From contig WLOR01000003.1 of NCBI GenBank assembly GCA_009699165.1, positions 1 through 27,979 of the forward strand: 27,979 nucleotides of DNA, in the 5' to 3' direction. The notes below the pieces were generated by a model. The model saw only the letters and a list, made by a program, of their open reading frames with translations. It was not told the origin of the DNA and made no database searches. This document shows positions 11,411 to 19,397 of this stretch, piece by piece; the first letter of the stretch is position 1, and each line of letters begins with the position of its first letter. This DNA is from Actinomycetota bacterium. GTDB taxonomy: Bacteria > Actinomycetota > Actinomycetes > Nanopelagicales > Nanopelagicaceae. A program made the translations under genes and the position numbers.

Positions 11411-11437
11411 ATCTTAGAGTCGTATGGCCTATGCCAA
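11411..11437 (-). promoter_or_regulatory. Candidate promoter for nuoA
   Basis: In the 40-nt menG-nuoA gap the minus strand reads TTGGCA (11437-11432), a 15-nt spacer, then TAAGAT (11416-11411), 7 nt before the GTG of nuoA. The spacer is shorter than optimal and the boxes are only moderately good. If real, it would give a nearly leaderless nuo mRNA. This is a weak, consensus-only call. Confidence 0.25.
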
Positions 11438-11443
11438 TGACCG

Positions 11444-12136
11444 CTAGCCCTTTATCCCACTGTGAACTGCAACAACTCCGAAGGTCAGGTTTTTCCATGT
11501 CACCGAGCGCCAGCCTGAGGCCTCCATGGCCGCAGCTAGCCCAGCCTGATCGGGCCAGGCCCGGATGGATTCAGCTAAATAGACGTAGGCATCGGGGTTT
11601 GAGGCGGTTTTCTGCGCAATTGCGGGCAGGGCTCGCATCAAATACCCCATATAGAGGCTACGAAACGGGCGCCAGGTAGGGTGCGAAAACTCGATAACGA
11701 CCATTCGGCCCCCAGTTTTCGTCACTCGCAGCGCCTCGGCGAGTGCTTTGGGGTAGTCGACCGTGTTTCGCAGGCCAAAAGAGATCGTTGTGACGTCAAA
11801 TCTCTCGGCCTCAAAGGGGAGGTTGAGGGCATCTGCCTTGGAAAAGTTCAGATATGGCCGTGATTTTCTCCCCTGGGCCAACATTCCCTCGGAAAAATCA
11901 GTCGAAAAGACCGTGGCCCCTGCCTTGTGGAGCGGCTCTGAGGATGAACCAGGGCCTGCCGCTAGATCCAAAATCACCATGCCGGGGGCTGGAGCGATGA
12001 TTTTCGTGGCTGCGCGGCGCCAGGCCTTAGTTCGGCCTAAGGATAAGAGGTCGTTGACGATGTCATATCGCTTGGCCACGCCATCAAACATCGCTGCAAC
12101 CTCATCGGGATCTTTGCCGAGATTTGCGCGGGACAT
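11444..12136 (-). CDS. menG: Demethylmenaquinone methyltransferase (UbiE/MenG family)
   Basis: SAM-dependent C-methylation of demethylmenaquinone, the last step of menaquinone synthesis. It has the UbiE/MenG signatures: MFDGVAKRYD (16-25), SAM motif I ILDLAAGPGSSS (55-66), DALNLPFEAERFDVTTISFG (102-121) with GLRN, and NLTFGVVAVHSG near the end. I chose ATG 12136 (230 aa) because AAGGGAGA lies 8 nt upstream; an upstream in-frame GTG at 12169 would add 11 residues. It lies just upstream of nuoA, a placement common in actinobacteria and fitting because complex I uses its product. Oddity: by hand count this gene is about 57% GC, against about 40-45% for most of the window, with many GCC, GGC and CTC codons. 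Confidence 0.94.
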   Translation of the reverse strand: MSRANLGKDPDEVAAMFDGVAKRYDIVNDLLSLGRTKAWRRAATKIIAPAPGMVILDLAAGPGSSSEPLHKAGATVFSTDFSEGMLAQGRKSRPYLNFSKADALNLPFEAERFDVTTISFGLRNTVDYPKALAEALRVTKTGGRMVVIEFSHPTWRPFRSLYMGYLMRALPAIAQKTASNPDAYVYLAESIRAWPDQAGLAAAMEASGWRSVTWKNLTFGVVAVHSGIKG

Positions 12137-12144
12137 AGGCGCAT

Positions 12145-12152
12145 TCTCCCTT
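12145..12152 (-). promoter_or_regulatory. Shine-Dalgarno of menG
   Basis: AAGGGAGA on the minus strand, 8 nt before ATG 12136. It supports that start over the in-frame GTG at 12169, which lies upstream of this site. Confidence 0.6.
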
Positions 12153-12179
12153 GAAGTAGGCTCATCCACAACTTAACCT
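12151..12179 (+). promoter_or_regulatory. Candidate promoter of bioY-menF
   Basis: TTGAAG (12151-12156), a 17-nt spacer, then TAACCT (12174-12179), placed 15 nt before the bioY ATG. This is the best sigma-70-type match in the intergenic space of the window. The -35 box overlaps the opposite-strand Shine-Dalgarno of menG. I do not see a convincing biotin-repressor operator or riboswitch here. Confidence 0.45.
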
Positions 12180-12194
12180 GCCGAAAGGAAGCAC

Positions 12195-12779
12195 ATGACA
12201 TTTCCTGCTCACTCTTTGCGCGCAAGTGTCCTGCCACAGAGCTCTGCCATAACTAAGAGTGCATTGATCGCTGGTGGCGTCATCTTTCTTTCGGCATTAG
12301 CACAGATCGCAATCCCAGTTCCAGGCTCTCCAGTGCCGGTAACAGGTCAAACTCTCGGCGTCCTATTAATTGGAACAAGTTATGGAGCTGGAATAGGACT
12401 TGCAACGTACTCACTGTATCTACTTGCAGGAATTGCAGGTGCGCCTGTTTTTGCAGGTGCAAGTCATGGCATTGAAAAAGTTACCGGAGCTACTGGTGGC
12501 TATTTGATCGGAATGTTGATTGCAACATATTTCTTAGGACTCTTGGCAAATCGTCGAATGGATCAGAGATTTATCACTGCGCTTCCAACAATGGTATTTG
12601 GAAGTTTAATTATTTTTTCCTGTGGAGTTACTTGGTTGCACTTTTATACCGGCAGGGATTGGATCTGGGCGATTAATGCTGGTTTAACACCTTTCATTGT
12701 TGGTGAGATTTTGAAAATCGCCATAGCTGGCACTTCTCTTCCGCTTGTGTGGCGACTTGTAAATGCAAAGAAGAGATAA
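12195..12779 (+). CDS. bioY: Biotin transporter BioY (ECF S-component)
   Basis: Integral membrane biotin-binding S-component of ECF-type transporters; some BioY proteins can transport without dedicated BioMN partners. It is 194 aa with about six hydrophobic helices. The BioY core is clear: IAIPVPGSPVPVTGQTLGVL (about 39-58), then LYLLAGIAGAPVFAGASHGI and the GATGGYLIG motif. A good Shine-Dalgarno (AAAGGAAG) precedes ATG 12195. It is divergent from menG with 58 nt between starts, and menF follows after 11 nt, so the two are probably cotranscribed. No bioM, bioN or biotin synthesis genes are in the window. Confidence 0.93.
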   Translation: MTFPAHSLRASVLPQSSAITKSALIAGGVIFLSALAQIAIPVPGSPVPVTGQTLGVLLIGTSYGAGIGLATYSLYLLAGIAGAPVFAGASHGIEKVTGATGGYLIGMLIATYFLGLLANRRMDQRFITALPTMVFGSLIIFSCGVTWLHFYTGRDWIWAINAGLTPFIVGEILKIAIAGTSLPLVWRLVNAKKR

Positions 12780-12790
12780 ATAGATTTCAA

Positions 12791-14011
12791 ATGCCATCAC
12801 TTACGCCGGTAACCACCACACATCTTGGCGAGCATCTGCCACTATTGGATTTGCTTCCTGATGCAAACCCGGTGTCGTGGATTCGTGGTGGTGAAGGTTT
12901 AGTTGGTTGGGGTTGTTTTGCAACCACAACGGTTCGTGGGCCACATCGCTTTGCCGATGCTCGCACTTGGTGGTCGAAACAACTTGAAGGATTTGCAATC
13001 ACCAATTCAGTTCATGGAAATGGGACTGGGCCGATTCTCTTTGCATCTTTCTCTTTTTCCTCAGATGACGAATCGGTATTAGTTATTCCCTCAGTCATTG
13101 TTGGCAAGAAAGGTGATAAATCCTGGATAACCTGGATTGGTTCAACGCCACAACCTGAATTAAATCTGATTGCGCCAGAGACCGCCGAAAACTCAATAGC
13201 TTGGGATGTTGGAAGTGACACGGATTCTGCATGGAAATCCCGTGTCTCTGTAGCAGTAGAGCGAATTCAAAGTGGCGCACTCGACAAAGTTGTTTTAGCC
13301 AGAGATTTCACTGGGCGATCAGTGACAACAATTGAACCCCGCTCAATATTGAAAAAACTTGCTAAAGAATATCCTTCAACGTGGAGTTTCGCAGTTGACG
13401 GCCTTATTGGCGCAACCCCCGAACTACTTCTTCGCCTCTCGCGCAAAATGGTTACATCGCGCGTACTGGCTGGAACAATTAGTAAAACCGGTGATGACGA
13501 ACGTGACTTAGCTTTAGCTGCATCTTTAGCTCGGTCATCTAAAGATTTAGAAGAGCATGAATACGCAGTCCGCTCTGTCGCAGATGCACTCGAACCTTTC
13601 TGTACATCAACAAATGTTCCAGAATCACCTTATGTTTTGCACTTAGCAAACGTTATGCATTTAGCAACCGATGTGACAGGGGCGTTGGCTGAAAAACTAT
13701 CTCATGTCGATGCATTTACAATACTTGAACAACTCCATCCTTCGGCAGCGGTATGTGGAACTCCTCGTGAACAAGCCGCAAAACTTATTGCCGAAATCGA
13801 ATCAATTTCGCGCGGACGTTATGCAGGTCCAGTCGGTTGGATTGATGCCGCTGGCGACGGTGAACTCGGAATCGCACTACGGTGCGGGCAGATCGATGCA
13901 GATTCAATAAGGATCTTTGCAGGGTGTGGAATCGTTGCAGGCTCTGATCCAGCCAAAGAGTTAGCTGAAAGCCAGGCCAAACTAGTTCCTATGCGAAGTG
14001 CGCTTGCTTAG
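12791..14011 (+). CDS. menF: Isochorismate synthase (MenF-type, chorismate-binding family)
   Basis: Converts chorismate to isochorismate, the entry step of menaquinone synthesis. The ADIC/isochorismate-synthase C-terminal domain spans roughly 150-400: DKVVLARDF with the likely catalytic Lys166, GATPELLLRLS (207-217), LAGTISKTGDDERDLALAAS, KDLEEHEYAV, HPSAAVCGTPREQA (316-329) and YAGPVGWIDAAGDGELGIALR (344-364). It is 406 aa from ATG 12791; a GTG at 12749 inside bioY would add 14 residues and looks unlikely. Salicylate synthase or an entC-type siderophore role is possible from the fold alone, but menD immediately convergent favours MenF. The stop overlaps the menD stop by 4 nt on the opposite strand. 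Confidence 0.92.
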   Translation: MPSLTPVTTTHLGEHLPLLDLLPDANPVSWIRGGEGLVGWGCFATTTVRGPHRFADARTWWSKQLEGFAITNSVHGNGTGPILFASFSFSSDDESVLVIPSVIVGKKGDKSWITWIGSTPQPELNLIAPETAENSIAWDVGSDTDSAWKSRVSVAVERIQSGALDKVVLARDFTGRSVTTIEPRSILKKLAKEYPSTWSFAVDGLIGATPELLLRLSRKMVTSRVLAGTISKTGDDERDLALAASLARSSKDLEEHEYAVRSVADALEPFCTSTNVPESPYVLHLANVMHLATDVTGALAEKLSHVDAFTILEQLHPSAAVCGTPREQAAKLIAEIESISRGRYAGPVGWIDAAGDGELGIALRCGQIDADSIRIFAGCGIVAGSDPAKELAESQAKLVPMRSALA

Positions 14012-15582
14012 ATGGAGCTCATTTTTTCATAGATTGATTTCAAGTTATCAGCATTTATCTCTCGGGATTGAACCTTTGCAACAACGACCGATATACCCTT
14101 GATTGGTTCGGCTAAGACTTGCTGTAGTTCGGAGATTGAAAGAATTGTGGTTGCCTTAATCCCAAATGACGTTGCGATTGCAGCAGGATCTAAACCATGA
14201 GGCGTACCGAAGACGGTTTCAAATCCATCTACTCCACGCTGTGGCAGAGTAGAGAAAATTCCACCACCATCATTATTAATTACTATAAATCTGCAGTTAA
14301 TATCCTCATCAGAAATCAATCCTGTGATGTCGTGCAGAAAGGATAAGTCCCCTAAAACGGCAAATGTCTGAGAGTGTCCGGATGCGATTCCAAGGGCCGT
14401 TGAAATATTGCCATCGATTCCTGCCAAGCCACGGTTGGCATATGTTGTGACTCCGCTTCGTGGGGTTGCAAATCCCTCTAAATCTCTTATCGGACGTGAT
14501 GATGAGACATAGAGCGCTGATCCCCCGGGAACTCCAGCAGCAATCTCTTTGGCTATAGATGCCTCATTCCAGCCATCGATCTCATCTATCAACTTGGCGC
14601 AGCGCTGTGAGTATTTGCGCCACTGCGCGATCCATTCATCTGATGCCATTACAGAATCAATGATTGGGATCTGTGTAAAAAGCTTGTCTGCCTGTCGGTC
14701 AACATCCACTGTTGCAATACGCGGATCAATAACAAAACTCACTGGTGCTAAACCAATTAGTGCATTGATCGATCGTGAAAGTGTTGTGCGACCAACTACA
14801 ACTACGGCTTGTGGAACTAAGACACTTCGTACCGCTGGTGATGTTAGAAAGATCGATGCATGTGCAATCGCATCTGGAAAAGAAAGTGGATCTTCAGCAA
14901 CTATGGGCCAGTTAAGTTGCTTTGCAAATTTTGTGACATCCTCAACTGATAAACCACCTCGGTCATGGCCAACGATTAAGACTCCACGAGTTGCCTGGAT
15001 TTTTAAAGTCGCTAATTTATTTCGCTGCTTGAATACAACAGGTGAAACTTTAATCTCATCAAGCCACTGGGTTGAATCATCCGGAAGCAAAGGTTCGTCA
15101 AACTGCAGATTTAAATGTACTGGCCCAAAACGCAGACTATCTAGAGGCAGCTCCATTGGAAACACTGGACCGTCAATATCTGCAAAGTATCGAACGGCCT
15201 TGCCAAAGATACGGGCCTGCTCTGTAGTTTGATTTGCACCTGTACGCCGCAGCATTGCAGGTCGATCTGCGGTTAAAAGCATAAGCGGAGCGTTTGTATG
15301 ACTGGCTTCTAAAACCGCTGGGTGAAAATTAGCTACAGCGGTTCCACTCGTGCAGACAACAGGAACAGGACGCCCGGTTGATTTTGTTAAGCCAAGAGCA
15401 AAAAAAGCGGCCGTGCGTTCGTCGATTCGAACATGAAGTTTAATCAATCCTCGTGCTGATGCTGCATAGAATGCAAGAGATAAGGGAGCGTTACGCGATC
15501 CCGGAGAGATAACGACATCGCTTATTCCTGCTTGAATAATCTGGCGAACAATTACTCTGGCTAAGGATGTTGACGTACTCAT
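14008..15582 (-). CDS. menD: SEPHCHC synthase MenD (thiamine diphosphate enzyme)
   Basis: 2-succinyl-5-enolpyruvyl-6-hydroxy-3-cyclohexene-1-carboxylate synthase: joins isochorismate with 2-oxoglutarate using ThDP. It is 524 aa from ATG 15582. The N-terminal pyrimidine-binding domain has VVISPGSRNAPLSLAF (23-38) and RIDERTAAFFALGL with the ThDP-activating Glu55; the C-terminal domain has GDLSFLHDITGL and VINNDGGGIFSTLPQ for the Mg/diphosphate site. The frame stays open upstream to 15654, but ATG 15582 overlaps the menC stop by 4 nt (ATGA) and starts the conserved MSTSTSLARV. Order of transcription is menB, menC, menD. The end overlaps the menF stop convergently. Confidence 0.95.
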   Translation of the reverse strand: MSTSTSLARVIVRQIIQAGISDVVISPGSRNAPLSLAFYAASARGLIKLHVRIDERTAAFFALGLTKSTGRPVPVVCTSGTAVANFHPAVLEASHTNAPLMLLTADRPAMLRRTGANQTTEQARIFGKAVRYFADIDGPVFPMELPLDSLRFGPVHLNLQFDEPLLPDDSTQWLDEIKVSPVVFKQRNKLATLKIQATRGVLIVGHDRGGLSVEDVTKFAKQLNWPIVAEDPLSFPDAIAHASIFLTSPAVRSVLVPQAVVVVGRTTLSRSINALIGLAPVSFVIDPRIATVDVDRQADKLFTQIPIIDSVMASDEWIAQWRKYSQRCAKLIDEIDGWNEASIAKEIAAGVPGGSALYVSSSRPIRDLEGFATPRSGVTTYANRGLAGIDGNISTALGIASGHSQTFAVLGDLSFLHDITGLISDEDINCRFIVINNDGGGIFSTLPQRGVDGFETVFGTPHGLDPAAIATSFGIKATTILSISELQQVLAEPIKGISVVVAKVQSREINADNLKSIYEKMSSI

Positions 15583-16550
15583 AAGCCCCATCCTCTCTCT
15601 TGAATAATTTCCTGCGCACCCGAATCCCAGACTTTGCGAACTCTGTTCTTCCACCAGTTTAAGCGTTCACTCGATGCTGCATACTTAATTAGCGCAGCGG
15701 GGTCTGGGATGACATCGCTTACTTGCATCATTCCATCGACAATTTTTAGCTCTGAAACATCTACTGCCAGGAGTGCACCAGTACCAAGTCCGCAAGCATA
15801 ATCTAACTCTGGAAGTGCAGATGCAAGTTTTAGTCCGTGAGATATCCCAACCGCACTTTCAAGTGCGCTGGAAACCGCAACTGGAATGCCGTGATGTTTT
15901 GCTATCTCTAAAGCGCGATTGATTCCACCGAGCGGTGCAACTTTGAGCATAAGTACATCGATTGCTCCAGCTAAATCTATATCCAATGGATTCTTTGCTT
16001 TTCTAATTACTTCATCTCCGGCAATTTGTACATTCGTACGCATTTTTAACTCGCGAAGTTCACTTAGCGTCGAACATGGTTGCTCGATATATTCAATCTC
16101 ACCAACGCGATCGAGAAACTCTTGTGCTTGTTCTACACTCCACAAACCATTGACATCTAATCGAATTCTGGCCTGAGGGCGAAGCTCCCGAACACGTGCG
16201 ATGCGAGCTAAATCGGCCGTCGAATCTCCACCTACTTTAATCTTCACAACGCAAGTGCCATCAAAGGCTCCGAGAATCTGCGCAATTTCAACTGGATCAT
16301 CAATCGCGGGCATCGTCGCATTCACTTGAATACGTTCTCTGATCTGCATAGGTGGCCGAACAAAAGCTGCCTCTACTGCACTTAGTAGCCACGGCACAGA
16401 CTCTTCATAACTGTATTCGAGGAACGGAGAAAACTCCCCCCATCCATGTGGCCCTTCAAAGAGCGCGACTTCACGAGAAGTAACCGAGCGAAAATCGGTT
16501 TTCGTCGCGAGCGCAACTACTTTGAGTGAACCAAGGATTGAATCAAGCAT
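15579..16550 (-). CDS. menC: o-Succinylbenzoate synthase MenC
   Basis: Enolase-superfamily dehydratase that turns SHCHC into o-succinylbenzoate. It is 323 aa. The catalytic set is visible: KIK with Lys105, DVN (Asp132), IEQPC (Glu156), AGDE (Asp179) and LKVAPLGG (Lys203), matching the Lys/Asp-Glu-Asp/Lys pattern of OSB synthases. The fold partner is the N-terminal capping domain (about 1-95). It begins 3 nt after the menB stop and overlaps menD by 4 nt, so a menBCD operon is well supported. Confidence 0.93.
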   Translation of the reverse strand: MLDSILGSLKVVALATKTDFRSVTSREVALFEGPHGWGEFSPFLEYSYEESVPWLLSAVEAAFVRPPMQIRERIQVNATMPAIDDPVEIAQILGAFDGTCVVKIKVGGDSTADLARIARVRELRPQARIRLDVNGLWSVEQAQEFLDRVGEIEYIEQPCSTLSELRELKMRTNVQIAGDEVIRKAKNPLDIDLAGAIDVLMLKVAPLGGINRALEIAKHHGIPVAVSSALESAVGISHGLKLASALPELDYACGLGTGALLAVDVSELKIVDGMMQVSDVIPDPAALIKYAASSERLNWWKNRVRKVWDSGAQEIIQERGWGL

Positions 16551-16553
16551 GGT

Positions 16554-17432
16554 TTATGGGCGCTTTGGAAATTTCTCGAAATTTGGAGTGCGTTTTTCTT
16601 TATAAGCATCTCTGCCTTCTTGACCTTCTTCGCTCATATAAAACAGCAAGGTTGCATCCCCTGCTAACTGCTGCACTCCAGCCAGACCATCGTCTGCAGC
16701 GTTTAAGCTAGATTTCAGTAAGCGAAGCGCTAGTGGTGAGTTACGCAGCATCTCACGACACCAAGAAACTGTCTCAGCCTCTAATTGATCAACTGGGACA
16801 ACGGTATTTACTAATCCCATATCAAGTGCCTCTTGTGCATCGTATTGGCGAGTCATGAACCAAATCTCACGTGCTTTCTTCTGTCCAACATGTGCAGCCA
16901 AGAGACCTGCACCATATCCACCATCGAATGATCCAACCATTGGTCCTGTCTGACCAAACTTTGCATTATCTGCAGCGATTGTTAAATCACAGACGACGTG
17001 CAAAACATGTCCTCCGCCAATCGCCCAACCTGCAACCATTGCTACAACTGGTTTTGGTGTGCGACGAATCTGCACTTGAAGATCTAATACATTTAGGCGA
17101 CCAATGCCTTTTTTCGATAACTTGTCATCACCAAGGTAGCCATCATCACCGCGGACACTTATATCGCCACCTGAACAAAAAGCCTTTGTGCCTTCACCGG
17201 TAAAGATAATTACTCCTACATCTTCATTATCGCGGGCAAGAGAAAATGCCTCAATCAACTCGATAATCGTCTGTGGTCGAAAAGCATTGTGGAGTTCTGG
17301 GCGGTTGATGGTTATTTTCGCCATGCCATCCCCGATTTGATACTTAATATCGGTGAAGTCTTCTGCCCCTGGAGCTGTGTCCCACGTAGGAATCTCACGG
17401 CTACCAAACTCGCGATTAATCGGCTTGCTCAC
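16554..17432 (-). CDS. menB: 1,4-Dihydroxy-2-naphthoyl-CoA synthase MenB
   Basis: Crotonase-fold enzyme that cyclises o-succinylbenzoyl-CoA to DHNA-CoA. It is 292 aa. The motifs are the oxyanion/active-site [10 protein letters not shown] (86-95), [17 protein letters not shown] (134-150) and [16 protein letters not shown] (159-174). The Gln-Thr-Gly at 161-163 is the signature of the bicarbonate-dependent type I MenB class. The start is GTG 17432 with GAGGA about 5 nt upstream; a nearby ATG is out of frame. It is divergent from menE, with 43 nt between. Confidence 0.96.
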   Translation of the reverse strand: MSKPINREFGSREIPTWDTAPGAEDFTDIKYQIGDGMAKITINRPELHNAFRPQTIIELIEAFSLARDNEDVGVIIFTGEGTKAFCSGGDISVRGDDGYLGDDKLSKKGIGRLNVLDLQVQIRRTPKPVVAMVAGWAIGGGHVLHVVCDLTIAADNAKFGQTGPMVGSFDGGYGAGLLAAHVGQKKAREIWFMTRQYDAQEALDMGLVNTVVPVDQLEAETVSWCREMLRNSPLALRLLKSSLNAADDGLAGVQQLAGDATLLFYMSEEGQEGRDAYKEKRTPNFEKFPKRP

Positions 17433-17475
17433 TTTTCCTCATTTCAATCGTTGCTAGCGATAGCCTACGGCTGCA

Positions 17476-18552
17476 ATGGACATGTCGTCACAACGAGAAC
17501 TTCTACGGGCCAGCCCTGCCAGTGAAATCCCGCAATTAGCGGTGGAAATCACGGCCGCCCTGGTCGGGACTGGGCCTGCCTTGGGGTTCGGCGACGTGGG
17601 TTCAAAGGTGGCACCGAAAAACATTGCAATTGTGATTGGAACAAGCGGGAGCACTGGCTTGAGTAAAGAGGTCGGATTTACGCGCACATCTTTACTGGCA
17701 TCGGCTCAGGCCTCTAACTCTTTTCTTGGTGCACATATCGGTGCACAGTGGTCCCTTCTTCTGCCAGTCACACACATTGCCGCCGTCAATGTAATTATTC
17801 GATCAATGGAGGTTGGAACACTTCCTGTCGATCTTCGAAATTTCGATGGTGACTACCCTGCAGTTGATTTCACATCAATAGTTCCGACTCAGCTATTTAG
17901 AGCGCTTAATTCTGATGAGCGCTTACTTCGTCATTTGCAAAGCGCTACTGCTGTCCTAGTTGGTGGTGCTGCACTTACTTCTTCGCTGCGTACACAAGCC
18001 AATAATGCCGGGATAAATACCATTGAAACATACGGGATGACAGAGACATGTGGTGGTTGCATCTATAACGGAGAAGCACTCGATGGAGTTGATTTTGCAA
18101 TCTCCGATCACGGTCTCATTCAGATTCGAGGGTCGGTTTTAGCACATGGTTATATAAACTCGGCAAGTACTTTTCATGACCATGATGGATGGTTTATCTC
18201 AAATGATCGTGGCGAAATAATTGATGGAAGACTCCACGTACTTGGTCGTGCCGATGATGTAATAATTACTGGGGGTGAAAATCTCTCACTCACTGCAGTA
18301 GAGGCAACTCTTTCAGTACGTTATCCAGAATTAGAATGTGCTGCATTTGCAATTAAGGATCCTCAATGGGGGCAAGCCCTTCACTTGGCAATAGTCGGAC
18401 ATGCGAATCTAACGGAAATTTCGCATTACCTAGAAGCCGCACTCGGCGAAATCGCTAAACCAAAGGGAATTCATCTTCTAGATTCACTACCATTGCTCGG
18501 TATTGGCAAGGTAAATCGCTTAGCTCTTGCAGAGATGGTGGAACATGAATAA
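17476..18552 (+). CDS. menE: o-Succinylbenzoate-CoA ligase MenE (short form)
   Basis: AMP-forming acyl-CoA synthetase that activates o-succinylbenzoate for MenB. It is 358 aa, the short form usual in actinobacteria, lacking much of the N-terminal subdomain of the ~480-aa enzymes. The adenylation motifs are IGTSGSTGLSKEV (54-66), ETYGMTETCGG (184-194), LGRADDVIITGGENLS (256-271) and the C-terminal GIGKVNRLAL with the catalytic Lys345. Start options are ATG 17476 and ATG 17482; neither has a clear Shine-Dalgarno. The first ~150 nt are about 60% GC, then composition falls to the local norm. It overlaps menA by 8 nt. Confidence 0.94.
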   Translation: MDMSSQRELLRASPASEIPQLAVEITAALVGTGPALGFGDVGSKVAPKNIAIVIGTSGSTGLSKEVGFTRTSLLASAQASNSFLGAHIGAQWSLLLPVTHIAAVNVIIRSMEVGTLPVDLRNFDGDYPAVDFTSIVPTQLFRALNSDERLLRHLQSATAVLVGGAALTSSLRTQANNAGINTIETYGMTETCGGCIYNGEALDGVDFAISDHGLIQIRGSVLAHGYINSASTFHDHDGWFISNDRGEIIDGRLHVLGRADDVIITGGENLSLTAVEATLSVRYPELECAAFAIKDPQWGQALHLAIVGHANLTEISHYLEAALGEIAKPKGIHLLDSLPLLGIGKVNRLALAEMVEHE

Positions 18553-19393
18553 ATGGATTATCGGTGCACGTCCGCGCACACTTCCTGCGGCAATTGCACC
18601 AGTCTTGGTCGCCTCTGCTCTAGCCGGCAGCGAATTTAACTGGTTTCGTGCAGCTCTGGCCTTAAAGGTCTCCTTGTGGCTGCAAATAGGAGTGAACTTT
18701 GCCAATGATTATTCAGATGGAGTTAAAGGTACCGATGCGGTTCGTATTGGCCCTACTCGCTTGGTGGCAAGTGGGCTTGCAACTGCAAAGAGTGTAAAAC
18801 TCGCTGCAATCATCTCGTTTGCAATCGCATCGATAGCTGGCTTGTGGCTAGCGGTATTAACATCACCAATTCTCATTGCAGTTGGTGCACTTTCGATCGC
18901 CGCCGCCTGGAGCTACACAGGTGGTCGCAAACCATATGGCTACAGCGGATTTGGCGAGGTCTCGGTTTTTGTCTTTTTTGGTTTAGTTGCAACTATCGGT
19001 AGTTACTATGTTCAAACCGAAAACGTGACTTTAATGAGCTTTATTGTTGCGATACCGATGGGTGCGCTTTCTTGCGCAATTCTTGCAATCAATAATCTGC
19101 GCGATCTAGATCAAGATGCTTTGGTTGGTAAGAAAACTTTGGCTGTGCGCATGGGTGATTCTGTTGCACGTCGTGCCTTTGTAGGATTACTTGTCATTGC
19201 TCACACAGCTGCAATCGCGACCTTCAAACCACTGACGCTTATAACTTTATTAGCGGCTCCGATCACATTCTCACTTGCTCGGAAAGTGATGGGTGGAGTA
19301 AAAGGCGCTGATTTAATTCCGCTTTTAGGCAGGACCGGAAAGCTTCAACTTATCTTTTCAGCCCTCTTTGCACTTGCCCTAGCGATACAATAA
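18545..19393 (+). CDS. menA: 1,4-Dihydroxy-2-naphthoate polyprenyltransferase MenA
   Basis: UbiA-superfamily membrane enzyme attaching the polyprenyl chain to DHNA, giving demethylmenaquinone for MenG. It is 282 aa with eight or nine hydrophobic helices. Both aspartate-rich prenyl-diphosphate motifs are seen: NFANDYSDGVKGTD (51-64) and NNLRDLDQDALVGKKTLAVR (183-202). I start at ATG 18545 (MNKWIIGARPRTLP), which overlaps the menE stop by 8 nt; the frame can be extended to a TTG at 18527, which is less likely. The prenyl chain donor synthase is not in the window. Confidence 0.95.
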   Translation: MNKWIIGARPRTLPAAIAPVLVASALAGSEFNWFRAALALKVSLWLQIGVNFANDYSDGVKGTDAVRIGPTRLVASGLATAKSVKLAAIISFAIASIAGLWLAVLTSPILIAVGALSIAAAWSYTGGRKPYGYSGFGEVSVFVFFGLVATIGSYYVQTENVTLMSFIVAIPMGALSCAILAINNLRDLDQDALVGKKTLAVRMGDSVARRAFVGLLVIAHTAAIATFKPLTLITLLAAPITFSLARKVMGGVKGADLIPLLGRTGKLQLIFSALFALALAIQ

Positions 19394-19397
19394 ATCC

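Noticed and set aside
12137..12194. Riboswitch or biotin-repressor site upstream of bioY
   Set aside because: The gap is only 58 nt, with no extended structure and no convincing operator dyad.
14549..15232. 227-aa open frame on the plus strand
   Set aside because: Lies wholly antisense to menD, whose motifs are intact. The translation is Ser/Thr/Arg-rich without a recognisable domain.
17453..17464. GCTA-N4-TAGC inverted repeat between menB and menE
   Set aside because: Only 4-bp arms; likely by chance, and not enough for an operator or terminator call.
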